This document shows, piece after piece, positions 26,036 to 33,683 of a stretch of 64,000 nt of DNA. The notes under the pieces are model-generated. The model made no database searches. It saw only the letters and a list, made by a program, of their open reading frames with translations, and was not told the origin of the DNA. The translations under genes were made by a program, and so were the position numbers. Position 1 is the first letter of the stretch. Every line of letters starts with the position of its first letter. Origin of the DNA: a virus; IMG/VR virus record IMGVR_UViG_3300025881_000006, positions 124,001 through 188,000 of that record; one strand, written 5' to 3'.

Positions 26036-26860
26036 ATGAATCGTGTAAGTAAAGATCGTTTGTATAAGAAAGTGATGTTCAACCTGTACGCATTTAGAGT
26101 GTTTCGCATTGCGTTTATAGGCGTAGTGTTATACGGTATACATATGGGATTAAATGCTCAGGAGATACCCCGCTCATTCTCCACGTCCGTTAAGTGGATG
26201 ATAGAGGATGTATACAAAGATAACCATAAGTCGTTCTACTGCGGCTGTGCCTTTGATGATAAACAACTCACAGGCACTAGTTGTGGGTATATACCAAAAG
26301 ACGCATACACGTCTAGCGGTAGTGTTAATACCAGAGCCTTTAGTATTGAAGGGGAGCACGTAGTCCCTGTTTCTCGATTAGCTACTAACTTAATGTGTTG
26401 GGGAGATGAACGAAAGGACATAGAGGCTTGTTATACAGGTTCTGGTTCTTTACTCTCTGGCAGAGCATGTTGCGCTAGGGTAAATGATGATTACCTTTAT
26501 GCTCAGAATGATTTAGTTAATCTAGTACCTGCAATAGGACAAGTCAATAACCAACGCAGTGATAAACTCTTTGGGGAAGTGACAGGTGAACCTAGGGACT
26601 TTGGTATGTGTGATGTAGAAATTACAGACACCATCATAGAACCTGATGAACCTATCCGTGGTGACATAGCCAGAATTCATTTCTATATGGTTGAAACTTA
26701 CGGACCTGCCCTAGGTATAGGCATAGAAGATTTTCCAATGGACGTTCTACGGTACTGGGATTTAAAAGACCCTGTTAGTGCTGAAGAAATAGAGCGTAAT
26801 AAACGAATCTGCACCCTGCAAGGTAAAGGTAATCGCTACGTTGGAACGTGCGATAACTAG
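26036..26860 (+). CDS. Secreted endonuclease I (EndA/Vvn family)
   Basis: 274 residues. The N-terminal 40 residues hold a basic segment and a hydrophobic core ending LNAQE, a likely signal peptide or membrane anchor. The nuclease core shows EGEHVVPVSRL (Glu107, His108; the family has W-E-H-V-V-P), NDLVNLVPAIGQVNNQRS (residues 158-175; family motif H/N-N-L-x-P-x-x-G-x-x-N-x-x-R), and a cysteine-rich middle (C-x-C, ACYTG, ACCARV) as in periplasmic Vibrio enzymes with disulphides. These enzymes degrade DNA non-specifically in the periplasm or outside the cell. In a phage it could destroy incoming competitor DNA or extracellular DNA; that role is inferred. Confidence 0.9.
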   Translation: MNRVSKDRLYKKVMFNLYAFRVFRIAFIGVVLYGIHMGLNAQEIPRSFSTSVKWMIEDVYKDNHKSFYCGCAFDDKQLTGTSCGYIPKDAYTSSGSVNTRAFSIEGEHVVPVSRLATNLMCWGDERKDIEACYTGSGSLLSGRACCARVNDDYLYAQNDLVNLVPAIGQVNNQRSDKLFGEVTGEPRDFGMCDVEITDTIIEPDEPIRGDIARIHFYMVETYGPALGIGIEDFPMDVLRYWDLKDPVSAEEIERNKRICTLQGKGNRYVGTCDN

Positions 26861-26868
26861 TAAGGACT

Positions 26869-26910
26869 AGGGCGGGCTTTGTGCCTGCCCTGCTTTATAT
26901 TCTTTTTTTT
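26869..26910 (+). terminator. Intrinsic terminator behind the nuclease gene
   Basis: AGGGCGGGC (26869-26877) pairs with GCCTGCCCT (26883-26891), then a T-rich tail reaching eight T at 26903-26910. It has no TATGCCGT. Confidence 0.75.
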
Positions 26911-26930
26911 AGTGATATTGGATAGTTGTG

Positions 26931-27059
26931 ATGAATAAGGTTGGGAGTAATTCTACTGGGGATGCAGTAGAAGAGATGGAAGAGTTTTGTACTAAAGGTG
27001 TACGTAGGTTGGTTATTGTGTCGGTGACTATCGCTTTATTAATTTTATGTGGATTGTAA
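26931..27059 (+). CDS. 42-residue single-pass membrane peptide
   Basis: A short frame from ATG 26931 encodes 42 residues: an acidic N-terminal half (GDAVEEMEEF), a basic patch (KGVRR) and a hydrophobic C-terminal segment (LVIVSVTIALLILCGL). It lies between a terminator and another small gene starting two bases after its stop. No family known. The membrane segment and tandem arrangement favour a real gene. Confidence 0.45.
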   Translation: MNKVGSNSTGDAVEEMEEFCTKGVRRLVIVSVTIALLILCGL

Positions 27060-27060
27060 T

Positions 27061-27216
27061 ATGAGTTTAGATTTTGATGATTTTGAATTGCCCGATATGG
27101 ACGAAGAAGCATTAGAGCGGACACATGCTGCTAGAATAAAAGAGCAGGATGAAGAAGCAAAGGCTTTGACTGAAGGTGACACTGATGAGTGTGAAGGTGG
27201 GGCTTGTAAGATATAA
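27061..27216 (+). CDS. 51-residue acidic peptide
   Basis: ATG at 27061, two bases after the previous stop. The product is very acidic (SLDFDDFELPDMDEEALER) and ends in a cysteine pair motif (DECEGGACKI). Very acidic small phage proteins are often host-enzyme inhibitors or DNA mimics, but nothing specific supports that here. It ends four bases before a strong hairpin, which supports it as the last gene of a unit. Confidence 0.45.
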   Translation: MSLDFDDFELPDMDEEALERTHAARIKEQDEEAKALTEGDTDECEGGACKI

Positions 27217-27219
27217 TTA

Positions 27220-27256
27220 GAGGAGACCGCAATGGTCTCCTCGTTATGCGTTTTTT
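27220..27256 (+). terminator. Hairpin followed by TTATGCGT and T-tract
   Basis: GAGGAGACC (27220-27228) pairs with GGTCTCCTC (27234-27242), followed by TTATGCGTTTTTT. It lies at the convergent junction with the minus-strand gene ending at 27255 and combines the octamer variant TATGCGT with a U-tract. Confidence 0.75.
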
Positions 27257-27842
27257 ATTTGTAATAATACTCTATTAACTTTACTCTGTTGACACGGCAA
27301 ACCATTAGTGCTCCAGCGGCTAATATTCCTACTAGCAATACACTAACAGAGAAGTACAGAAATAAACCACCAACGATAGCACCTGCTGCAATGTAGGTAG
27401 AGTTTAATTTAGTATCCAGAAGTGCATATTCATCATCCCCATTTACTACTTTAGATTCAACGGTGGAACCTATAGAGCGCATTAGTACATTGGTAGTGAT
27501 TATCATCCAAATGCTTAAGATGATAATAGGCTCACTGTAATAACCCAAAGCTGCTATCGTTGCTAGTGATATAGCCACAAAGTCTGTTATAATAGTCGTC
27601 TTCATACACTTCAGTGCGTGCTTAGGCGGATAACTAGACAAAGGCCCTATCGCTAATATCAATAAGGTGTAAAGTGAATAGACGTATTCTTTATAAATGG
27701 CACCATCAGCTCCCCATAACCCTATTATAGTTTTGGTAGTGAGTACGACCGTAAGTGCACCGGCTACCATAACGCAGCACTTTGCCATCTGTTGTTGTTT
27801 CCGTTGTGGAGAAAGTGATGTAATATCAGCTATAGTGAACAT
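27255..27842 (-). CDS. Multi-pass membrane protein
   Basis: 195 residues with about six hydrophobic segments separated by short loops. The cytoplasmic N-terminus is basic and glutamine-rich (SPQRKQQQMAK); a polar loop lies near 125-140 (VVNGDDEYALLDTK). It is a lone minus-strand gene between plus-strand units. No transporter signature is apparent. Confidence 0.5.
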   Translation of the reverse strand: MFTIADITSLSPQRKQQQMAKCCVMVAGALTVVLTTKTIIGLWGADGAIYKEYVYSLYTLLILAIGPLSSYPPKHALKCMKTTIITDFVAISLATIAALGYYSEPIIILSIWMIITTNVLMRSIGSTVESKVVNGDDEYALLDTKLNSTYIAAGAIVGGLFLYFSVSVLLVGILAAGALMVCRVNRVKLIEYYYK

Positions 27843-27950
27843 GGTATTTCCCGTTGTGTTTAATTAATCTATAGTTTACATTTAGTTATTTATTACGCAC
27901 AGTACCCTTCTATGCTACGATAAAGTATATATTAAATTAGGAAGTAGTGT
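27843..27950 (+). promoter_or_regulatory. Divergent AT-rich region with TATATATTAA
   Basis: 108 bases between divergent genes. TATATATTAAA at 27926-27936 resembles the TATATTAC-type block at 3665 and stands about 15 bases before the start of the plus-strand gene. The match is short, so this is only a candidate promoter. Confidence 0.3.
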
Positions 27951-28535
27951 ATGTTATTCACTGTAAATAAAAATACCAATAGACTCCAGTTGTCACAGTT
28001 ATTAGAAAACGTTCAAATGTTACAAGCTGAGTTTAATAAATCAATGAACGGTGCGAGTTATCAAGAGTACTTCTTATTTATTATTGGGCTAGGTAAACAG
28101 CTTAGTAGAGGTAGTAAGGTTATAGAAAGTAAAGAAATGACTACCCTGTGGCATAAAGGTGTTGTAGTAGCAGATAATGATACCTGTACCATTCATGTAT
28201 CGCTAGTGCCTGAAGGTAAAGATGCTGTACTTGATATAAAGAAGCGTAACAAAGACATATTAAAGAACGAAACCTCCATCACCTACTACGGTCAATATCT
28301 TAAAGGTAGAAAGTGGGCATGGGTACCTTTTATCCATAATGAATACCGATGGCGTTTCCAAGTCAGCTTTAAAGACCACGTGGTGGGAAGGAAGATGTAT
28401 ATTCATCATCTACTAACTCATCTGAAGATAGGTCTTAAGGTATCGATGAACGATAAAGGTAATCCAAAGATAAGTGAACACGAAGCAATACGTATCAACC
28501 CTATTGTTAATGAAATAACAAGGATAACACAATGA
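27951..28535 (+). CDS. Hypothetical protein upstream of thymidylate synthase
   Basis: 194 residues. It overlaps the thymidylate synthase start by four bases (ATGA), so the two are translationally coupled. The middle contains aromatic and basic residues (LKGRKWAWVPFIHNEYRWRF), which could form a nucleic-acid-binding surface. No known domain recognised. Coupling suggests a role in nucleotide or DNA metabolism, but this is inference. Confidence 0.45.
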   Translation: MLFTVNKNTNRLQLSQLLENVQMLQAEFNKSMNGASYQEYFLFIIGLGKQLSRGSKVIESKEMTTLWHKGVVVADNDTCTIHVSLVPEGKDAVLDIKKRNKDILKNETSITYYGQYLKGRKWAWVPFIHNEYRWRFQVSFKDHVVGRKMYIHHLLTHLKIGLKVSMNDKGNPKISEHEAIRINPIVNEITRITQ

Positions 28536-29422
28536 GCATTCCATTTAACATGTCACCCAAAAGCGGTGAGCACCAATACCTTGCATTCTTAGAGTATGTC
28601 TATAATGAAGGTAAAGACATCGTCAATGACCGCACCGGTGAGATATGTCGTACGGCCACTGGTGGTACATTACATTACGACTGTAGACGTAACGGTTTCC
28701 CTATGGTTACTACCCGTAAAGCTTACTATCGTAAAGCCATCAATGAGATGTGTGGTTACTTTCAAGGATTTAATAATGCTGCACAGTTCAGACAGTTAGG
28801 TACTGACACGTGGGATGCTAATGGAAATGGAACACCTGCATGGTTAGCTAACCGTCATCGTAAAGGTACAGACGACTTAGGTCACGTCTATGGATACGTT
28901 GCTCGCAACTGGCCTACTTTTGATGGACAGGTAATGGACTTAGTCAAAGACGTATTAGCTAAGGTCATGAAACATGAAGATGACCGTGGTTTAACGATTA
29001 CCTTTTGGAATCCAGGCGTATTCTCGCGTGCTGCATTAAGACCTTGTTTACGTCAACACACGTTTACTATCATCGACGGTATGCTACACCTAACCTCAGA
29101 GCAGCGGTCTACGGACATGGCACTTGGCATGGTATTCAACATGATGCAGTGTGCATGGTTATTAATGACAGTGGCTCATCTTGCTGGATTAAAGCCGGGT
29201 ATCGCTACTCACAATATCATCAATGCCCATATTTACGAAAAGCACTTTGAAGGCGTGAGTGAACAATTAACTAGGTCTCCATTTGCACAACCTAAGTTAA
29301 TCATTGACCCCTCAGTAAATGATGTCAATCAACTTACCACCCCGTTTGCATTAGACGCGTCTTCATTTAAAGTAGATGGTTATCAATCGCACGAGGCTAT
29401 TAAGTTCCCCATGGCCGTATAA
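28532..29422 (+). CDS. thyA: Thymidylate synthase family enzyme
   Basis: 296 residues. Conserved landmarks: phosphate-loop DRTGEICR (33-40), TDDLGHVYG (113-121), nucleophile Cys172 in LRPCLRQ, QRSTDMALG (191-199), Asn203 in VFN, and HIYEKH (233-238). Asn203 corresponds to E. coli Asn177, which selects dUMP over dCMP, so the enzyme should act on dUMP with methylene-tetrahydrofolate. Departures: the usual LPPCH is LRPCL, and the GD before T/AHxY is IN. It may be a normal thymidylate synthase, or a dUMP hydroxymethylase making 5-hydroxymethyl-dUMP. The phage also carries a dUTPase and thymidylate kinase, completing dTTP supply. Confidence 0.85.
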   Translation: MSIPFNMSPKSGEHQYLAFLEYVYNEGKDIVNDRTGEICRTATGGTLHYDCRRNGFPMVTTRKAYYRKAINEMCGYFQGFNNAAQFRQLGTDTWDANGNGTPAWLANRHRKGTDDLGHVYGYVARNWPTFDGQVMDLVKDVLAKVMKHEDDRGLTITFWNPGVFSRAALRPCLRQHTFTIIDGMLHLTSEQRSTDMALGMVFNMMQCAWLLMTVAHLAGLKPGIATHNIINAHIYEKHFEGVSEQLTRSPFAQPKLIIDPSVNDVNQLTTPFALDASSFKVDGYQSHEAIKFPMAV

Positions 29423-29431
29423 GGATTCACT

Positions 29432-29824
29432 ATGATAACAAAACGCCCACAACAAGTATTAGAACTACCTCAGTTGTCTTTATTGATGTCCATAGCTGAA
29501 GCTGAGGTAATCGCTGAAGCGGTTCTAAACTTTATCAAGCGCAGTTATCCTGATGAGTTATTAGAGAGATTATCTGCTCTAGGTCTTAAAACGACTAATG
29601 TTCACGATATAAAAGAAGGATGGCCTGACTTGTATCTGCCTTTTCTGTATTTCTGCTATTGGTATAAGTTAAATAACTTTGTCATTACCAACGGTAAGGA
29701 TGCAGGACCTTCTGGATTTCCTACCGACCTTAATACTTTAGGGACCGTTATTCATAACGAGTCTTTGAAATTAAAGAACGTAGAGCATATCACTATCAGT
29801 AACTCTTCAATAAAGAAAGGATAA
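29432..29824 (+). CDS. Hypothetical protein
   Basis: 130 residues, nine bases behind thymidylate synthase and probably cotranscribed. Helical N-terminal half; an aromatic-rich middle (WPDLYLPFLYFCYWYKL) that is not long enough to be a clear membrane segment. Function unknown. Confidence 0.45.
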   Translation: MITKRPQQVLELPQLSLLMSIAEAEVIAEAVLNFIKRSYPDELLERLSALGLKTTNVHDIKEGWPDLYLPFLYFCYWYKLNNFVITNGKDAGPSGFPTDLNTLGTVIHNESLKLKNVEHITISNSSIKKG

Positions 29825-29828
29825 AGAC

Positions 29829-30050
29829 ATGGAACATCAATATTGGTGGAGTTGGTATGTTATTGTAAGTTTTGTATTTACGATGTGGGTTTCATTACAG
29901 GTTCCTACAAAGATGAGTAGAGGTGGTAGTATAACTGGCTCGTTTATGGTAGGCTTGTTTGGCTTCATGTTGTGGCCACTACTACTAATAGCCCTTATCA
30001 TTATGAAACGTAAACACAAGGCAGTCACTACTCACGTTGAGTATAAGTGA
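29829..30050 (+). CDS. Small membrane protein with basic tail
   Basis: 73 residues with two hydrophobic segments (about 6-25 and 38-57) and a lysine-rich C-terminus (MKRKHKAVTTHVEYK). AAAGAAAGGATAAAGAC precedes the start. Topology suggests an inner-membrane protein with a cytoplasmic tail. Confidence 0.5.
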   Translation: MEHQYWWSWYVIVSFVFTMWVSLQVPTKMSRGGSITGSFMVGLFGFMLWPLLLIALIIMKRKHKAVTTHVEYK

Positions 30051-30078
30051 CGCATAACTGATAATGATGGAGGGTGTG

Positions 30079-30648
30079 ATGTCAGCAGTAATATGGCACG
30101 AGCAATTTGGCCCTTCTTATTCGCCTATGCAGATGATAGAAAAGGGTGTCTTTATGGATTGTCACTATAACGTGGCGATTGAAGGTATGTCTAAAGATTG
30201 GTATAAGCACCCAAAAGTATACCCGCGTAGTAAAGAACCTGATGAGACTAAAAACTTTTATGGGGTTAAATCTAGACAATCTCTATCTGTATGGAAAGAG
30301 AACGGATGGACTACCAAACATTCCCCGTTGGGTTGGTGGCAGTGGTATTGTCTTTACTTTCAAGGTAGGCGACTTGAAAAAGAAGATGAGTGGCAGATTA
30401 AAAGGTGGCGTAGTTTTGTAGCACGTCATCAAGGTCAGATTAACAGCAACTGTACATTAGGTGATAAATCATGCAGGCCTAAACAACGTCAAGGTTTATT
30501 ACAGTGGGGTTGGGATAGTAGTAGTAAAATCAGTGAGTTACAGATAAAGAATAATGCTCGTAAATTAGCAGCACTTAGTGGCGTCTCGCTTGAGTCCCAT
30601 TATATCTGTCAACCATCGGATGCGTGGATGTATTTGTGTGAGGATTAA
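30079..30648 (+). CDS. Conserved GWWQWYC-family protein of unknown function
   Basis: 189 residues from the ATG at 30079, selected for GGAGGG eight bases before it. Motifs FGPSYSPMQMIEKGVF, GWWQWYCLYFQGRR, EWQIKRW, CRPKQRQGLLQWGWDSS are highly patterned. From memory this matches a family found in phages, bacteria and some eukaryotes without an assigned function. The tryptophan and arginine richness and the CRPKQRQ block could suit nucleic-acid or nucleotide binding; that is speculative. The stop codon lies inside a perfect palindrome that forms the next terminator. Confidence 0.65.
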   Translation: MSAVIWHEQFGPSYSPMQMIEKGVFMDCHYNVAIEGMSKDWYKHPKVYPRSKEPDETKNFYGVKSRQSLSVWKENGWTTKHSPLGWWQWYCLYFQGRRLEKEDEWQIKRWRSFVARHQGQINSNCTLGDKSCRPKQRQGLLQWGWDSSSKISELQIKNNARKLAALSGVSLESHYICQPSDAWMYLCED

Positions 30649-30669
30649 TCCTCACACTGTCTATGCCGT
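30636..30669 (+). terminator. Palindromic hairpin overlapping stop, with TATGCCGT
   Basis: GTGTGAGGATT (30636-30646) and its complement to 30657 form a perfect 11-pair palindrome that includes the TAA stop of the previous gene. TATGCCGT follows at 30662-30669. Confidence 0.78.
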
Positions 30670-30750
30670 ATACCTGATAATATGCACCCAATAATGACAT
30701 AGACCCAGCAGGGACTTTGTAGTTTCTTAAGTCTACTGAGGAGGATAGTA

Positions 30751-31554
30751 ATGAGAATAGGAGCAGTAAGGGTAAAGCCAGAAGAGGTCGGCGAATGGAT
30801 CACACTATTCACCAATGCTAGGGCTACGCTAAACGATACACTTACCCAGTGTACGACCCTAAAAACATCATTAACCAATTTAATATTATTCAAAGATGGC
30901 CCCACTTCCGGTGATATCGAAGGGAAGATGACTGTCAAAGTTGATGAGTTTATTAAGTTATACATTCAAGACAAACGCTTTGTTTCTGAGCGCGGAAATT
31001 GTAAAGACACCATAGGTCAAGGTAGTTACTATAATACGTACATGAAGATTTTTGATGTACTCATGGATGCGTTGCGCGCTGAAGAGGTACCTAATAAGTT
31101 GTTGCACTCGCTTGACGTTACGGTTAAAAGTAAACAACTTGAATCTATAGACGATCACTTCTCTACGGCGTATATGGCTGAAAATAACATTACTCCAGAT
31201 GATGTTAAATATACCCTATACGGCAACGAACATTATTGTAATTACTACATTGCACAGTCTAAGGTTCCTACTAACGGTAAGATACGTTGGAGTGTGGGAC
31301 TTTACTACTTCATGGGTAAAGAGCAAAGACGTGTGGGCGATATCAATATCATGATAGCTAAGATACGTTTAGAACTAAAAAGCCTAGACTCTCTACTTGC
31401 TAGATTATATAAATTAAACGACGATAAACAACCTAAACGTTTTTATCATCTTAGAAATAGATATTTATTGTTAAGCGTCTTAGAGAAGCGTAGTGCAGCT
31501 GTTAAAGAAATAACGGAAACGTTACATACAGGCATTATAATAAATTTAGAGTAA
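30751..31554 (+). CDS. Hypothetical protein
   Basis: 267 residues, helical and charged, no motif recognised. GAGGAGGATAGTA precedes the start. The C-terminal part (IRLELKSLDSLLARLYKLND) looks coiled-coil-like. It is bracketed by hairpin-octamer elements on both sides, so it is probably a single-gene unit. Confidence 0.5.
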   Translation: MRIGAVRVKPEEVGEWITLFTNARATLNDTLTQCTTLKTSLTNLILFKDGPTSGDIEGKMTVKVDEFIKLYIQDKRFVSERGNCKDTIGQGSYYNTYMKIFDVLMDALRAEEVPNKLLHSLDVTVKSKQLESIDDHFSTAYMAENNITPDDVKYTLYGNEHYCNYYIAQSKVPTNGKIRWSVGLYYFMGKEQRRVGDINIMIAKIRLELKSLDSLLARLYKLNDDKQPKRFYHLRNRYLLLSVLEKRSAAVKEITETLHTGIIINLE

Positions 31555-31560
31555 CAAACA

Positions 31561-31595
31561 GGAGGAGAGGTGATACTCTCCTCCGCTATGCCCGT
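31561..31595 (+). terminator. Hairpin followed by TATGCCCGT
   Basis: GGAGGAGAG (31561-31569) pairs perfectly with CTCTCCTCC (31576-31584). The tail TATGCCCGT has one extra C relative to the common octamer. Confidence 0.72.
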
Positions 31596-31606
31596 AGGGA
31601 AACCAC

Positions 31607-32782
31607 ATGTTAGAAAAAGAACGTTTATTGCAAAAGAAATACTATCAGTATTTAATCAATCCAACCGTGGCTAAAGACCTTATCTCGCCAATGGGGATGG
31701 ATGCAATCACCGAAGCAAGTTTAACACACCAATATCAAACGGACGAACGTCGGGTATTGTTAGATGTAGAACAGAAGCGCGCTAAACAGATACAAGCAAT
31801 ATTTGAAGCGGATGGCTTACAGCGCTATAGGGTCTCAGTAACCTACCATAGTGAACTACTTGCAAGAGTACTACAGGACCTATCTCAGCCTCAATATATA
31901 CTAAACACTGTCTTAAACTTACCTGATACGTTTAGTGATATTATTGATTGCCTATATGACCCTAGGTTGAACTTTGTAAGGTTGGAAAGGTTAATCAGTG
32001 AGGATACACAACTAGTAAGGGATGTATTAGGGGTTGTTAATAGTAAGGAGTTCTGGGATTCTATAGAGAGGCCATCTAAGTCCATTCGTGACCTAAAGGG
32101 TGCATTTGGTATATTAGGAGTGAAGGGACTGCAATATCTTATCCCGTTGTATATAATGAAATCTCGTATTCCATTAGAGCGTGGTTTGGGACGTAGGGGT
32201 ACTGAAGATAGATTGTGGGAAGGGTTGGTAAGTACAGTAAATGCACATATCGCACTGTTAAAGGTGAGTGAGCCTGAAGATAATGTGTGTATGGAAGGAA
32301 TAATGTTAGGACTATTGGAAGGTATAGCCCCTATTGTTATTTATAAATTGTACTTTAAACACGCCTCATCTGTACGTTCTTCAGTGTTGGCAGGGTTTGA
32401 GAGGAGTGCTGAACCTAAATTGTATGAACTAATGGTGAAGTTAAAACTGAATCTAGATGTTCTGCCCGGTATCATGAATGACCATGGACGTAAGGTTTTT
32501 AATAACCTAGGTACGTGTTTAAAATGGACCCATACGCCAAGGATAAGAAGGGCATTTGAGGAAGAGAATGAATACCTTCCTACAACCGTGTGCTCTAAAC
32601 ACACCGTCATTCACCGCCGTGCGACTCAATTCAATCATTACAATACCTTAAAGGATATTGAACTGATGACCGAAGAGGAGTCGTTATCGTACTTACAAGA
32701 AATAGGTATTGAAAGTAAAGATACAGATTACCTTAAAACACATAACATCGACGAATTCTCATTGCACCAGTATGTAGGGTAG
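31607..32782 (+). CDS. HDOD-like domain protein (first of a pair)
   Basis: 391 residues. The N-terminal 100 are helical; then LPDTFSDIIDCLYDPRLNFV and LERLISEDTQLVRDVLGVVN match the start of HDOD domains (L-P-x-x-x-x-x-I...D-P-x-x-x-x-x-L-x-x-I-I-x-x-D-P-x-L), followed by AFGILGVKGLQYLIPLYIMK, equivalent to the A-I-x-x-L-G-x-x-x-L helix. The match is weaker than in the gene that follows 30 bases later. HDOD proteins are non-enzymatic HD-fold regulators of bacterial signalling, motility and stress. Two in tandem imply a shared host-directed or regulatory role, which is inferred. Confidence 0.6.
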   Translation: MLEKERLLQKKYYQYLINPTVAKDLISPMGMDAITEASLTHQYQTDERRVLLDVEQKRAKQIQAIFEADGLQRYRVSVTYHSELLARVLQDLSQPQYILNTVLNLPDTFSDIIDCLYDPRLNFVRLERLISEDTQLVRDVLGVVNSKEFWDSIERPSKSIRDLKGAFGILGVKGLQYLIPLYIMKSRIPLERGLGRRGTEDRLWEGLVSTVNAHIALLKVSEPEDNVCMEGIMLGLLEGIAPIVIYKLYFKHASSVRSSVLAGFERSAEPKLYELMVKLKLNLDVLPGIMNDHGRKVFNNLGTCLKWTHTPRIRRAFEEENEYLPTTVCSKHTVIHRRATQFNHYNTLKDIELMTEEESLSYLQEIGIESKDTDYLKTHNIDEFSLHQYVG

Positions 32783-32812
32783 TCGGGTCGCTTTTAAAAG
32801 AGGATTAGTACA

Positions 32813-33637
32813 ATGAAAGATAATGCTTTAACGCTCATTATATTGGAAAAGCTAGATAATAACACACTAGTACTTCCAACGCTGCCAGATATAGCCCTAC
32901 GGGTTAGAGAAGCAGCCGAAGACCCAGAAGTGGACATTGCAGGACTTGCTGACATTATAACCACTGACCCCGCTCTAGCCAGCCGTATTATCACTTTTAG
33001 TAATAGTGCTATGTTAAGAGGGACTAAAGCCGTCACGGACGTTAAGGAAGCGTGTATGCGTATGGGACTGTCTAAGGTAAAGACTATCTCTACTGCACTA
33101 GCGTTAGAACAACTTTTCGTTACTGACAGTGAAGTAATCAAAGTGCAGATGCATAAAGCGTGGATGGATAGCGTTACCATTACCTCAAATGCAGTTGCTG
33201 CGTTTTCAGTCTGTAGAAAGATTGCTAGATTAGATATCGACACACTCTTTCTCACGGCGTTAGTACATCGCATCGGTATGATTGCAGTTATCAATGAAGC
33301 AGGTAATAGTCCTGATAAATATGGCAGTGAAGCATATTTAAAGAATACAGCTAATCGTGTTTGTCCTATCCTTGGTGGACAGATATTGAAGAAGTGGGGA
33401 TTCGATCAGGATATCATTCATGCAGTAGAGAATTGGTCTACACTTAAGAACGATACACCTAGCGTAACGTATACGGACTACTTACGATTATCCGGTGCAC
33501 TTATTGGTATCTTTGGTCGTAATCAGGCTAAGGTGATTAAGTTGTGTCAAGGTAAGAAGATGTTTGAAGATATAGAAGTATTTGACGGTGATGACTTCCT
33601 AGAAGTACAGAACGCTGTATTAGCTTCCTTCCTATAA
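32813..33637 (+). CDS. HDOD domain signalling protein
   Basis: 274 residues. The classic HDOD pattern is clear: LPTLPDIALRVREAAEDPEV, LADIITTDPALASRIITFSN, ACMRMGLSKVKTISTALALE, then a helical region with LFLTALVHRIGMIAV and VCPILGGQILKKWGF. The catalytic H-D pairs of true HD phosphohydrolases are absent or altered (LVHRIG instead of L-L-H-D-I-G), as expected for HDOD. In bacteria these proteins sit in c-di-GMP, motility and stress circuits. In a phage this is unusual and probably serves host reprogramming. It lies directly behind the other HDOD-like gene. Confidence 0.85.
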   Translation: MKDNALTLIILEKLDNNTLVLPTLPDIALRVREAAEDPEVDIAGLADIITTDPALASRIITFSNSAMLRGTKAVTDVKEACMRMGLSKVKTISTALALEQLFVTDSEVIKVQMHKAWMDSVTITSNAVAAFSVCRKIARLDIDTLFLTALVHRIGMIAVINEAGNSPDKYGSEAYLKNTANRVCPILGGQILKKWGFDQDIIHAVENWSTLKNDTPSVTYTDYLRLSGALIGIFGRNQAKVIKLCQGKKMFEDIEVFDGDDFLEVQNAVLASFL

Positions 33638-33681
33638 ACGCATAATTAGAGAGTAGGGTTGCCCCTACTCTCCTATGCCGT
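33638..33681. terminator. Bidirectional hairpin flanked by octamers
   Basis: GAGAGTAGGG (33649-33658) pairs with CCCTACTCTC (33663-33672). TATGCCGT follows at 33674-33681, and ACGCATAA (33638-33645) precedes it, giving TTATGCGT on the minus strand. It separates the convergent HDOD and helicase genes. Confidence 0.8.
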
Positions 33682-33683
33682 CT

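Noticed and set aside
30050-30060. ACGCATAA as a further minus-strand octamer
   Set aside because: No hairpin next to it and no minus-strand gene to terminate; probably chance.
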